Under the pieces are notes generated by a model. It saw only the letters and a program-made list of their open reading frames with translations. It had not been told where the DNA came from and made no database searches. Below are positions 55,293-64,000 of a stretch of DNA of 64,000 nt, one piece after another. Position numbers and translations under genes: made by a program. The stretch's first letter is position 1, and every line of letters begins with the position of its first letter. Location of the stretch: the NCBI RefSeq assembly GCF_008386395.1, contig NZ_CP043761.1, positions 5,394,001 to 5,458,000 on the forward strand, in the 5' to 3' direction. This DNA is from Paenibacillus sp. 37 (GTDB lineage Bacteria > Bacillota > Bacilli > Paenibacillales > Paenibacillaceae).

Positions 55293-58200
55293 CTAATGAG
55301 GTACCTGGGATTGGAAATCATTCCGGCTGGATTGATCGGCGTGGTACAAAACCACGTCCCCATCTTGCATCGGCCAGTTTCTCCCCTGACTATCTACCGG
55401 ACTATAATCAAAACCTTCCATTTGCCATTGATTCATCAACGGTGCATGAATATATTGCAGATGGGGTGCATTTGTATTGCCACTGCGCAAAGTTTCGATA
55501 TTGAAGTTAACTGCAATGTAACCGTCCTTCAGAAATACCGTTGCCTTGTCATCCAAACGGTTTTGTCTGGCAAGCGATTCGAGATCGGTTCCTTTGGGTA
55601 CAGCATATACATCCGCTGGCAAGCTATATTCCCCATACCAGCGCTGAATCGCTGCATTCGCCCGATCCACATTAACAATGGAGGGAATATCTGTTTTTGG
55701 GCCAATGAGTGTGCGGATCTGTGAAGGAAGAATCATCCAGTTATACCGACCTACCCACGTTTTATGATGAGAGGTCTGATCCACAAATCGAACCATATGT
55801 TCCTCCATTGTACCCTGATTGCGTTCCTCCTCCGACAGTTCATAAGTATACTGGTAGCGCGCTGTATCACCTAACTCCGTACCGGGAACATTCCGCAATC
55901 GTGAGTTCAGGACAACAAAACGTTTTTCTAAATCTTGTGCCGATCCAATACGAATGAGTCGTTCCTGTCCTCGATGGTAGTATAAATCCACTTCTTGCCT
56001 GGTGGTGCCATCTTTACTCACAAAAGAGAACGTCGGCGTGATTCGGATACCATCCTGTTTGCCAAACATATTACCCTTGGTTTTCAGATCAAACTTGAAA
56101 TGGTAACCCGTCTTCACTGCAGCATTTCGGAACCCCTGTACCGGATGACTGCCGGGACGAATTGGCAGGACATAGGGTGCCAAATTACCTCGGGGATCTC
56201 CGTCGATACTGTTTCCTCCGGTCCAGTAGCTCACACCCGTTGGTTCGGGGCTGCCCATCCGCTTACGGAACACGTTCTCCCAGTTGTAGTCTGAAATATC
56301 AGTGATGTGAAAATCATATAATCGTCCGATAACCTCTACAACCACGGTATCTGCTGCGACATAATGGGTCAGATTTGTGTTCGCATCCTGTTGTTCTGTG
56401 AAGTTTTCAGGTGCATTTTCGGCGATATTTCGAAACTCAACCTGGTAATTCCCTTCATCTACCCATACAGGAAGATAAAAAGGGGTGTCCAACTGATTTA
56501 CAGGAATATCCACCCAAGTCATGGCCGGGATGAACTGGCTTCTGGCTGCACTATAAACATCGAATGGGAAACGAACCTGTTTGATCCGGAAATATTTCGC
56601 ATAATCATGGTTTCCATAACCAGGGTGACTCGCTACATCCAGATGCTGCCCTGAAGTTGGGATTCGTACAATAAACGGACGCTCTAAAATAAGTGCAGCT
56701 CTGGTCGGATCAGGCGTAGTCTTCTGGTTATGCGGCTGATCATCGGATACCCAGGCATAGTTCACAACTGGAGTATGTACTGTCACCGAGTTGATGCCCA
56801 GAATGGGAAACTTCTGATCCTGCCCACCGTTAACATTGCCAGGGAGCAGTCCATACGTAATCTCACCTGTGGTGGGCTGGTTAGCTTTGTTCATCAATGT
56901 GTTTTTGATCGTCAGACGGTTCTGGTACAGAACATCATCTCCAATCATGCCAGGCTGGGGGATAGTTCCCGGTTGCGGAGCTGATTTTGCTACTGGAGCG
57001 GGGTCCATAATCGTCGCCCCATTAAAGGTTACCTTATCGTTATTTACAGTGTTCTCTCTAACCTTCGCTTCAGCTTCAGATTGAAACAATGACGTTTCAT
57101 CTGGCGTAGGCGGTTCATCGGAACCACCTGGAACCCCTTGGATGCCAAGATCAATTTCTTGACATGGCGCAGGTTTCACATGAGTGTTAACCGCAGTATC
57201 CATAGCCGATTGCAGAGTCGGCGGTGTATATGCATTGGGCATCAGGGTCACGGTGTCACCATAACCGCCTAGTGCATAGTTAGATACTTTGGCCTCATTT
57301 AACTTGTATACCTCCAGGTTATCGATCTGCCAATAGCTATATGTCCTTGTTACTTGCATCGTTTTATCCCCAGGGACGTCAAGTTCTCTGGGCTCAGGAG
57401 GTGTTCCTGGATCTCCCTCACCACTAGACGCTCTTCCCGGAATCGTCCAGGTTTTATGATAAACCCTTTTCACAGGAACCGTGTAAGTCACCGTTCCTGT
57501 CATGTTAACCCAACGGTGCTGAAACAGATATTCCTTGGCCAAGACATTGGCATAGAGATCTTCCGAAGTTGGAATACCACGGGTAACATCGAACTTCTCA
57601 GATCCACGCTCGTCTGCCTTCAACACACCTCGAACAGATGGGTCCATAACCGATGCTTCGATAACCGTGCCTCTACTAGGTGGGCTGATGGTCACAGAGC
57701 AAGCGTTCACAGGATCGCCCCCCGGATCGCCATCATTACCACCTTCTCCATTATTCGTGCAGTCCTTCACCTCAAGCACCTGAGTCCCTTGTTCATCCAG
57801 TTGTTGGGTAGAATCAAGAAAATGGGCTTTAATGGTAGTGCTGCCCACGATCCCTTTTGTCGTAATTTTGCCGTCTGCGCCGATCGTGGCTATAGCTGGA
57901 TTCGAGCTCTGCCACGTCAACTTGGGATGAGCTGTCAGTTTATGAACGGTGCGATCCGGTTTGGTTAGAACGGCTTCTGCCTGTAGAGGTGTCGTATTGG
58001 CTTTACAAGCATTCGGCAGATTCACCACGAGTCCTGGCTCCGACGTGACTGTTATGGTTGCAGTATCCGAAATCAGGTAGGTACCGTTGTTCCAGATCGC
58101 ACGCACAGTGACCGTACCTGGACTCTCGGCTTTTAACATCCCTGTTTTCAACTCTACACTCGCAATTGTCTCGTCAGAAGAAAACCATTTGATCTCTGCT

Positions 58201-58979
58201 TCTCTTCGGGACACGTCGATGCCTTCACCAAAGGCTGCCGCACCATAACCCTTCGTCTTCACCAAGGCTTCCATCTGCTGGGTTTGACCTAGGGTAAGGG
58301 TTTTATTTGGAGTTACATCGATTTCTTTCTCTTCGTGAATCTTACCTTCCCAGTAGATGCTAACAGGGGTGTGGTATACCATCTTATATTTGGGTTTATT
58401 TCCTGGCCTAGTCCCATAAGGTTCCCTTTCAAAGAACTCAAACCCTTTTCCAGTATATGTTCTAAGATCCGCATTTTTTTCACTTGTAACTCTTGGACTG
58501 CCTATTCCTTCATAACTATTTACCTGCTGATATTTTACGCCATCAGGATCGTTCTTTAGCTTAATATCAGTTACCATTTCCTTATCAATTCCTATACCTC
58601 TATATGGCTTCCAACTTAGTGGCGGCCATCTACTCATATCAACATTATCAGGAATTTCTGTTTTCACAGGGTATGCATCATAGTCAGTTCCTCCGTTATC
58701 CACATCTTTGTGTGTGCCTTGATATTCTGCCCTAAATTCTCCTGAATCAAGTTGATACCAGTAAACTCCCGGTGTTCCTTGAGTTGGGTTTGCATCAACT
58801 GTTACTGCTGGCCCTTTCATGGATTTGGAACCATATTGTTCTTCTACGGCATTAGCTTTAAGAGTATCAAAAGTGCAGTAATAGACTGGTAATATCATAA
58901 ATATAATCACTAAGATTCTATATAAACTTTTAAAACCGCCTAATAGATAACGTTTAATATTAAATTTAAACACCACCAA
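55293..58979 (-). CDS. Large exported protein with BIG2-like domains (DUF5704-like)
   Basis: 1228 residues. An N-terminal signal or anchor (SLYRILVIIFMILPVYYCTFDTLKANA) precedes a mature extracellular part. BIG2-type Ig domains are at about 225-400 (WFSSDETIASVELKTGMLKAESPGTVTVRA; WQSSNPAIATIGADGKITTKGIVGSTTIKA). The middle (TVIEASVMDPSVRGVLKADERGSEKFDVTRGIPTSEDLYANV) resembles a DUF5704-like region, from memory. Proline/glycine-rich linkers follow. The start is TTG 58979, 5 nt after the SLH gene stop and without a ribosome site, so translation is probably coupled to that gene. Confidence 0.7.
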   Translation of the reverse strand: MVVFKFNIKRYLLGGFKSLYRILVIIFMILPVYYCTFDTLKANAVEEQYGSKSMKGPAVTVDANPTQGTPGVYWYQLDSGEFRAEYQGTHKDVDNGGTDYDAYPVKTEIPDNVDMSRWPPLSWKPYRGIGIDKEMVTDIKLKNDPDGVKYQQVNSYEGIGSPRVTSEKNADLRTYTGKGFEFFEREPYGTRPGNKPKYKMVYHTPVSIYWEGKIHEEKEIDVTPNKTLTLGQTQQMEALVKTKGYGAAAFGEGIDVSRREAEIKWFSSDETIASVELKTGMLKAESPGTVTVRAIWNNGTYLISDTATITVTSEPGLVVNLPNACKANTTPLQAEAVLTKPDRTVHKLTAHPKLTWQSSNPAIATIGADGKITTKGIVGSTTIKAHFLDSTQQLDEQGTQVLEVKDCTNNGEGGNDGDPGGDPVNACSVTISPPSRGTVIEASVMDPSVRGVLKADERGSEKFDVTRGIPTSEDLYANVLAKEYLFQHRWVNMTGTVTYTVPVKRVYHKTWTIPGRASSGEGDPGTPPEPRELDVPGDKTMQVTRTYSYWQIDNLEVYKLNEAKVSNYALGGYGDTVTLMPNAYTPPTLQSAMDTAVNTHVKPAPCQEIDLGIQGVPGGSDEPPTPDETSLFQSEAEAKVRENTVNNDKVTFNGATIMDPAPVAKSAPQPGTIPQPGMIGDDVLYQNRLTIKNTLMNKANQPTTGEITYGLLPGNVNGGQDQKFPILGINSVTVHTPVVNYAWVSDDQPHNQKTTPDPTRAALILERPFIVRIPTSGQHLDVASHPGYGNHDYAKYFRIKQVRFPFDVYSAARSQFIPAMTWVDIPVNQLDTPFYLPVWVDEGNYQVEFRNIAENAPENFTEQQDANTNLTHYVAADTVVVEVIGRLYDFHITDISDYNWENVFRKRMGSPEPTGVSYWTGGNSIDGDPRGNLAPYVLPIRPGSHPVQGFRNAAVKTGYHFKFDLKTKGNMFGKQDGIRITPTFSFVSKDGTTRQEVDLYYHRGQERLIRIGSAQDLEKRFVVLNSRLRNVPGTELGDTARYQYTYELSEEERNQGTMEEHMVRFVDQTSHHKTWVGRYNWMILPSQIRTLIGPKTDIPSIVNVDRANAAIQRWYGEYSLPADVYAVPKGTDLESLARQNRLDDKATVFLKDGYIAVNFNIETLRSGNTNAPHLQYIHAPLMNQWQMEGFDYSPVDSQGRNWPMQDGDVVLYHADQSSRNDFQSQVPH

Positions 58980-58984
58980 AAGTT

Positions 58985-60253
58985 CTATTGATAGATTTGA
59001 ACTTCTTTACCAGCATCATTCTTCAACATATATCCTCCCTTTACAGGATCCAGAGTATGTGATGACCAAAATTTGGAAGATACCCCTTGCTTCAACATTG
59101 CGTTTGAATCGTCTGGTAAAGTAATAAACCCTTTTTCTTTCAAATAGCTCGCGTTAAATAATCGTTGAATTGGAATAGCTATATTATCATTCGCTCTAGC
59201 AACAGTTAAAAGATTTGACTTATCAAGTTTTGAAGTAAACGTTATCTCAGCATAGGTAGAGAAGCGCCCCCCTTGTGCCCTAGTCAAGTTATTTTGATCT
59301 ACAAATAACGAGGCGTACAGTCCCTTGGGCTTAGTCCCTCGGGTATCCACTACGATAAATCTATGGTACCTTACGACCCCCACATTATTTTTCAACGTGT
59401 ACTCTGTGTTAACTATATTTCCGAAGTTACCTTTAATATATTTGTAATTTGATACTGTCGTTAAATTCGTACCCGTCGTGCCGACCTCTCTCATTTCATT
59501 CAGGTCACTATACTTCCCGGCATCCGTGCCCTCCACGTCCATATAACGCAGCAAAATGGCCGATACTTCTGCACGTGTGGTGGAATCCGCGGGTTTTAAT
59601 GTGCCATCTTGGAAGCCCCCCACAATGCCAGTCCCACGAACAAGGGCAAGATACGGAATCTGCTCGGCACGAATGGTGCCGCGGTTCACTTCTGGTGTAG
59701 GAAGTAGCGTATTTGTTGTGTCATTAAACGCATCCTGGAAGCTGGCTCCGGACTTGATCAGTCCATTGGCAATCCATTTCATCATCTCGTAACGCGTTAG
59801 CTCCGCATTTGGATTGAAGCCTTTGGCGTAATCGCCCGCGTTAATGAATCCTTGTCCTACAAGCTGGCTAACCGCCGCTTCAGACCAATGTCCCTTGAGA
59901 TCAGCAAAGGGATTCTGCCCTTGTACCTTCTCTAGTCCAGTCGCGCGAGCGAGTATTGTCGCATATTCCCCACGCGTGATTTTGCCATTGGGACGAAACG
60001 TTCCGTCCTGGTAACCAGAGATCAGATTTTTTTCATAAGCTTTGGCAATTGTGGCTTGAGCCCAATGCCCCTTGATATCCTTGAACTTGCTAAGGGCATT
60101 GTCACTTGTTCCCGACGCCGCATTCGCTGTTGACGTCAAATGTACGGGGCCAATCGGTAATAGTGCTACTGCCAATACAGCTGTCGTTACCAACCCGACG
60201 ATCCAAACATTCCGTTTTTTCTTCTTCTCGTGTCCTTCAATCTGCTTCTTCAA
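58985..60253 (-). CDS. S-layer homology (SLH) domain protein
   Basis: 422 residues. AGGAG supports a TTG start at 60253; a GTG at 60262 overlaps the ribosome site. Signal peptide VWIVGLVTTAVLAVALLPIGPVHLTSTANA, then three SLH repeats (FKDIKGHWAQATIAKAYEKNLISGYQDGTFRPNGKITRGEYATILARA; FADLKGHWSEAAVSQLVGQGFIN; a third with GGFQDGTLKPADSTTRAEVSAILLR). These bind secondary cell-wall polymer. The C-terminal 170 residues are unassigned. It precedes the 1228-residue exported protein and may anchor it. Confidence 0.9.
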   Translation of the reverse strand: MKKQIEGHEKKKKRNVWIVGLVTTAVLAVALLPIGPVHLTSTANAASGTSDNALSKFKDIKGHWAQATIAKAYEKNLISGYQDGTFRPNGKITRGEYATILARATGLEKVQGQNPFADLKGHWSEAAVSQLVGQGFINAGDYAKGFNPNAELTRYEMMKWIANGLIKSGASFQDAFNDTTNTLLPTPEVNRGTIRAEQIPYLALVRGTGIVGGFQDGTLKPADSTTRAEVSAILLRYMDVEGTDAGKYSDLNEMREVGTTGTNLTTVSNYKYIKGNFGNIVNTEYTLKNNVGVVRYHRFIVVDTRGTKPKGLYASLFVDQNNLTRAQGGRFSTYAEITFTSKLDKSNLLTVARANDNIAIPIQRLFNASYLKEKGFITLPDDSNAMLKQGVSSKFWSSHTLDPVKGGYMLKNDAGKEVQIYQ

Positions 60254-60456
60254 TCTACTCACGCTCCTATGTACCTTAGTATGGGGATGCTTTACTTGGT
60301 CAACCTAGTCACTTCTCTTCATAACCAAAACCTAAATTTGACATAATAATCAATATTCTACCATGTCGCACTAGGCTATTGGTATTATTTTTCGTCCATC
60401 CCCATCACATCAAGGCGTGCAACGCTCCTTCCATAGACCCACTTGATTCGCTTAAA

Positions 60457-60494
60457 ACAAAAAAAAGGCCATGAATCCGCAGATTCATAGCCTT
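60457..60494 (-). terminator. Terminator after the lipoprotein gene, inside the 60263-60600 gap
   Basis: Stem AAGGCCATGAATC/GATTCATAGCCTT with one mismatch, then eight T on the minus strand. The rest of the gap carries the SLH gene promoter region and no other clear feature. Confidence 0.83.
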
Positions 60495-60600
60495 ATGCTT
60501 TAAGGTGTGTGGTCTTTCTTATGATATTGGAAAAAGAACTCTCTCATAGAATAAACCATATCATTCCAATTGATCAACCTTTTTTTTATTTCATTCAGCT

Positions 60601-62112
60601 TTATTTTCCGTTCAATTCCTTATAGGATGCTTCCAATTCCGTGATCAATTGATCACCACCAGCTTTTCTCCAGTTTGCGATTTCCTGCTCCCAACCTGCA
60701 TCATCGATTTTACCCATAATGTACTTCGTCTGCGCATCCCAGATCATCTGATCCAGCTCCTGACCACGCTCAGTATAGATTGCCGAAGACAATGTGAGTG
60801 CCGGATTAGCGATGGCGTATTGCTCATTCTCACGCGCCATCTTTGTACCTTTCATTCCAATGGGAACATCGACCAGTTCAGGTACATTATAACCTTCAAT
60901 GCTTAACAAATTATCCCGATATGGCTTCACTTCACGCTGATAAGCGTCAAAATCCTTAAGTTCGGTTTTCCCATCAGCCGTCTTGGTATAGTGCACATCG
61001 AGCAACCCACGGAGCTGCAACGTGCTCAGTTCCTCATCCATCAACTGGTCCAGGAACGTAAGAACCTGCTTCAACTGCTCCTCATCCGTAACGGATGCTT
61101 TCGGAATGACCAGCATTCCGTAGTTCCCAGGCTCTCCGGCGATGCGAATACCATCGGGTCCCTGGAACGGAGCTACATCAATCTCTCCATCCGGAGCATT
61201 TGGCGTAAGTCGTTGCTGAGAAGATTTTCCGTTCTGAGCCACACCGTTCAGCTTCATGCCAACGAGGCCCGAATCCATTTTTTTGTCTGCATCAGAAGGG
61301 TCCAGGGCAGGGAAATCACTGTTGATCAGTCCCTCGCTGAACAGACGCTTGAAGAGCTTCATCGTATCCACATATTCGGTGGTCAAGAACTCCGGTGTCA
61401 GTTTCCCGGCATCGTCCACTCCCCATTTATTAACGCCACCGATACTTACAGCGATCCTCGTCAGTGGGGAAGAGACACCCTCATTATACTTTTTGAAAAG
61501 CAGTGCGCCGTACGTATCTTCCTTACCATTCCCGTCCGGGTCATCCTTACGAATAGAGCGCATCACTTCATACCAGTCATCCAGCGTTTTGGGTATATCC
61601 AGCTTCAATGTATCAAACCAGTCCTTGCGATATACGATCGCAGTCCGTCCAATATCCCGGAAGTTCGGAATACCGTAGACCTTGCCTTCAATTTTGATAT
61701 TGTTAAAATAAGCTTCGGATTGGGCAGACAGGTTTTTATAATCCTTCAAGTAAGGCCCCAGTTCCCAGAACAGTCCTGTTTTGGCGGCATTAAATGTGGT
61801 CGGTACATAATTCACACGCATAATGGTTGGCATCTCGCCTGAAGCAACCATCACGTTCACCTTATCATCAAAAGCAGACTGCGGAATCCACTGTACATTG
61901 ACATCCGTATTGGTATATTCCTCAATTTTCTTTTCAATCCCGTTCTCCTTGGCCGGTATATCACCTACCTGCATTAAAGAGATGGAAATGGGAAGTTTAC
62001 CTTCCCCTGCAGCAGGCGCTTTTTCTCCCCCGCAACCTGCAAGCAATCCAGCGGACATTGCACCAATTACAACGATTCCGCCTAAACGGGACATTGGACC
62101 TTTTGGACTCAT
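60601..62112 (-). CDS. Extracellular solute-binding lipoprotein (family 1, LipO-like)
   Basis: 503 residues from ATG 62112 with GGAGAG. Lipobox GLLAGC near residue 25. Long family 1 binding protein: VQWIPQSAFDDKVNVMVASGEMPTIMRVN, YGIPNFRDIGRTAIVYRKDWFDTLKLDIPKTLDDWYEVMRSI. Such proteins pair with two YesP/YesQ-like permeases, which are not in this window. It lies downstream of a GH105 gene, and its C-terminal half is paralogous to the truncated gene at the right edge. Sugar ligand probably a pectin fragment, by context. Confidence 0.92.
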   Translation of the reverse strand: MSPKGPMSRLGGIVVIGAMSAGLLAGCGGEKAPAAGEGKLPISISLMQVGDIPAKENGIEKKIEEYTNTDVNVQWIPQSAFDDKVNVMVASGEMPTIMRVNYVPTTFNAAKTGLFWELGPYLKDYKNLSAQSEAYFNNIKIEGKVYGIPNFRDIGRTAIVYRKDWFDTLKLDIPKTLDDWYEVMRSIRKDDPDGNGKEDTYGALLFKKYNEGVSSPLTRIAVSIGGVNKWGVDDAGKLTPEFLTTEYVDTMKLFKRLFSEGLINSDFPALDPSDADKKMDSGLVGMKLNGVAQNGKSSQQRLTPNAPDGEIDVAPFQGPDGIRIAGEPGNYGMLVIPKASVTDEEQLKQVLTFLDQLMDEELSTLQLRGLLDVHYTKTADGKTELKDFDAYQREVKPYRDNLLSIEGYNVPELVDVPIGMKGTKMARENEQYAIANPALTLSSAIYTERGQELDQMIWDAQTKYIMGKIDDAGWEQEIANWRKAGGDQLITELEASYKELNGK

Positions 62113-62220
62113 GAACCATCTCTCCTTTTTGATAGCCAAATTGTTCAGCAATCTTGCCTCACTTTACTCAAACTAACCATGTATGCGCTATCATAAGTGT
62201 TCTAAAAAGAAGAACCAGCA

Positions 62221-63324
62221 TTACGCCAGTTCAATCTCCACTCCCGCCAAAATGAACGGAGCAACCGACTTCGGATCATTGATCCGAATGGACTCGGTCA
62301 CATAATACTCATAGGACCCGTCACGATACGGGCTTCCTCCAAGACCAGCTCCGCCGTTACACTGCGTCAAGGACAGCACGCCTTCACGGTCCGTTTGCAG
62401 CAGATGCCGCACCAGACCCTGATACCCTTTTTCCGCAACCGCTTTGAACTTGCCGCTTAGATATCCTTTACGTACACCTTTGGCCAATGCATAGACAAAC
62501 ATTGAGGTGCCGGAAGCCTCCAGATAGTTCCGCTCACGTCCCGGCTGATCCAGCAGATGTGGCCATAATCCGGTCTGTTGATCCTGTACATGCACTAGTG
62601 CGTTTGCTACCCGTTCGAAGATGCCCACAATCTGCCCGCGCTGCGGATGATCTACCGGTAGATAATCTAATGTATCTACAACCGCCATCACATACCAGCC
62701 CATCGCCCGACTCCAGACATGTGGAGAACAGCCCGTTTCTCCCGAACTCCAACGCTGTTCTTTGCTCTCATCCCAGGCATGGTACAAGAGACCGCTACGC
62801 GGATCACGTGTACGTTGCTCCACCAGCAAAAGCTGTAGAGCCGCCTTGTCAAACCACTTCTCGTCACCCGTCACCGCGCCATACTGGGTCAGATACGGAG
62901 TAGCCATGTACAATCCATCCAGCCACATCTGGAAAGGGTAAATCTTCTTATGCCAGAACCCGCCTTCACTCGTATGTGGCTGTCCCTTGAGCTGAGTCAT
63001 AAGCAAATCAGCAGCTTTGCGGTACTTTTCTTCACCCGTTTTCTCATGCAGCAGGAACAGTGATTTTCCCTGATTGATCTGATCCAGGTTATACTCCTCG
63101 ATCGTATAGGAGCGAATCGAGCCATCTTCCTGAACAAAATGATCCATCAGCTCACGGATGTAGTCAAAATACTTTTGCTCCCCCGTGTGCGTATATAGCT
63201 CCTCCAGCGCTTTCAGTAAGCAGCCATTCTCATAATGCCAAGTAGAGTACAGCTCATGGTTGCGATAACTTTCCATGAATTGCTGTGCCATGCGCACCGA
63301 TGTGAGTTGCAGTGTTTCCTTCAT
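62221..63324 (-). CDS. GH105 unsaturated rhamnogalacturonyl hydrolase (YteR/YesR-like)
   Basis: 367 residues from ATG 63324 with GGAGG. Alpha/alpha-barrel enzyme with the catalytic-Asp motif MWLDGLYMATPY (Asp about 136), SRAMGWYVMAV and GSPYRDGSYEYYVTESIR. No signal peptide, so cytosolic. It removes the unsaturated uronic residue from rhamnogalacturonan lyase products. It sits between two paralogous solute-binding lipoproteins, consistent with import and breakdown of pectic oligosaccharides. Confidence 0.94.
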   Translation of the reverse strand: MKETLQLTSVRMAQQFMESYRNHELYSTWHYENGCLLKALEELYTHTGEQKYFDYIRELMDHFVQEDGSIRSYTIEEYNLDQINQGKSLFLLHEKTGEEKYRKAADLLMTQLKGQPHTSEGGFWHKKIYPFQMWLDGLYMATPYLTQYGAVTGDEKWFDKAALQLLLVEQRTRDPRSGLLYHAWDESKEQRWSSGETGCSPHVWSRAMGWYVMAVVDTLDYLPVDHPQRGQIVGIFERVANALVHVQDQQTGLWPHLLDQPGRERNYLEASGTSMFVYALAKGVRKGYLSGKFKAVAEKGYQGLVRHLLQTDREGVLSLTQCNGGAGLGGSPYRDGSYEYYVTESIRINDPKSVAPFILAGVEIELA

Positions 63325-63348
63325 GATCAAGCCTCCGCTTCCGGCTCT

Positions 63349-64000
63349 TTATTGAGCCTGTTTTTTGTAATCTTCGGCATATTCCTCACGAATCTTGTTT
63401 CCACCCGCATTGCCCCAATTCTCGATTTCCTTTTCCCAGCCACTTTGATCGATCTTGCCCATAATGTATTTGGTTTGTGCATCGGCAATCACCTGATCCA
63501 GATCCGCACCACGGTCACCATACGTTGGAGAATATAACGTCAGCGCAGGGTTTGGCACAGCGTGCTCCGCAAGTTCCTTGGCAAGTGCCGTACCTTTTTC
63601 ACCCAGTTCGGTATCCTTCAATTTCGGTACGTTATACCCTTCGACATAAGGAAGGTTGTCACGGTAAGGCTTCACTTCACGCTGGAATGCATCGAAGTCA
63701 CTCATCTCCACCTGATCTTCGCCCACTTTGGTGTAATGTTTGTCTTCCATACCACGCATCAACAGGGTCGCCATCTCAGGGTCCATCAGTTTATCCAGGA
63801 AGGAGAGCAGGTTTTTGAGTTCTTCTTCGGATTTCACCGTTGATTTAGGAAATGCCAGAATTCCTGAATTACCCGTCTGTCCTGCAACACGATCTCCGTT
63901 CGCTCCAAGCAAACCAGCGATGTCTACCACACCATCCGGATTGTTTTTGGACAAACGCTCTTGCTGACTTTTTCCGTTCTGCGCAACACCAACACGGATA
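63349..64000 (-). CDS. Extracellular solute-binding protein, C-terminal part (truncated at window edge)
   Basis: Open to the window end; the start lies outside. The visible 217 codons begin IRVGVAQNGKSQQERLSKNNPDGVVD and end in EYAEDYKKQAQ. They match the C-terminal half of the 60601 protein block by block (for example VAQNGKS, NSGILAFPKSTV, FDAFQREVKPYRDNL, EGYNVP, AQTKYIMGKID). The two genes are therefore paralogues flanking the GH105 gene. It is upstream in the same minus-strand unit. Confidence 0.9.
   Translation of the reverse strand, partial: IRVGVAQNGKSQQERLSKNNPDGVVDIAGLLGANGDRVAGQTGNSGILAFPKSTVKSEEELKNLLSFLDKLMDPEMATLLMRGMEDKHYTKVGEDQVEMSDFDAFQREVKPYRDNLPYVEGYNVPKLKDTELGEKGTALAKELAEHAVPNPALTLYSPTYGDRGADLDQVIADAQTKYIMGKIDQSGWEKEIENWGNAGGNKIREEYAEDYKKQAQ

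Overview
The window looks like a piece of a Paenibacillus chromosome or a close relative in the Bacillales. This is inferred from gene content: binding protein / LytS-type kinase / AraC-type response regulator sensing units, large lipoprotein solute-binding proteins beside GH105 and GH43 enzymes, an S-layer-homology protein, FabV, a yybP-ykoY riboswitch before a TerC gene, strong AGGAGG ribosome sites and catabolite (cre) boxes. No rRNA, tRNA, CRISPR array, transposase or prophage was seen.

Layout. 1-8.2 kb: the edge of a GH43 glycosidase, an ArsR-type regulator, a frameshifted Nudix gene, a run of small minus-strand accessory genes (DinB, a 51-residue membrane protein, phosphoesterase, four GNAT acetyltransferases, two unknowns) and a cytosine-deaminase-like amidohydrolase. 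8.4-11.3 kb: two alkylation repair genes (ogt, AlkD-like) and mgtE. 11.3-19.8 kb: a sugar-sensing and uptake locus with a membrane-anchored binding protein, LytS-type kinase and YesN-type regulator, then a ChvE/GguAB-like ABC transporter, with cre sites. 20-28.9 kb: LysE exporter plus AraC regulator, TIMP-like protein, PAP2 phosphatase, 6-phospho-beta-glucosidase, WYL regulator, methyltransferase and two related membrane/soluble proteins. Two copies of a folded repeat of about 127 bp lie here.

29-37.9 kb: an HTH-TPR regulator divergent from fabV, an AlkX/YcaQ-like glycosylase, an AT-rich old yellow enzyme/MerR pair, a membrane-anchored Mrr-type nuclease and a secreted propeller-like protein. 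38-45 kb is the most interesting stretch. It holds an rlmA-type 23S rRNA methyltransferase behind a leader with an Arg-Tyr-Arg leader peptide and a terminator, msrA, a GlsB-type membrane protein, an rtcB RNA ligase plus AAA+ ATPase operon behind a long leader with its own small ORF and terminator, and a TerC gene behind a manganese riboswitch. 45-49.5 kb: CotSA-like glycosyltransferase, HIRAN-like protein, second WYL regulator, unknown protein and ribosomal protein L25/Ctc. 49.7-64 kb: two tandem type I pullulanases (one with added Ig-like and starch-binding modules), a 1228-residue exported protein next to an SLH protein, and a rhamnogalacturonan unit in which two paralogous solute-binding lipoproteins flank a GH105 hydrolase.

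Together the genes describe a saprophytic, plant-polysaccharide-using bacterium with carbon catabolite control. It also carries several translation- or metal-responsive RNA leaders. All domain calls were made by eye; no database search was run.
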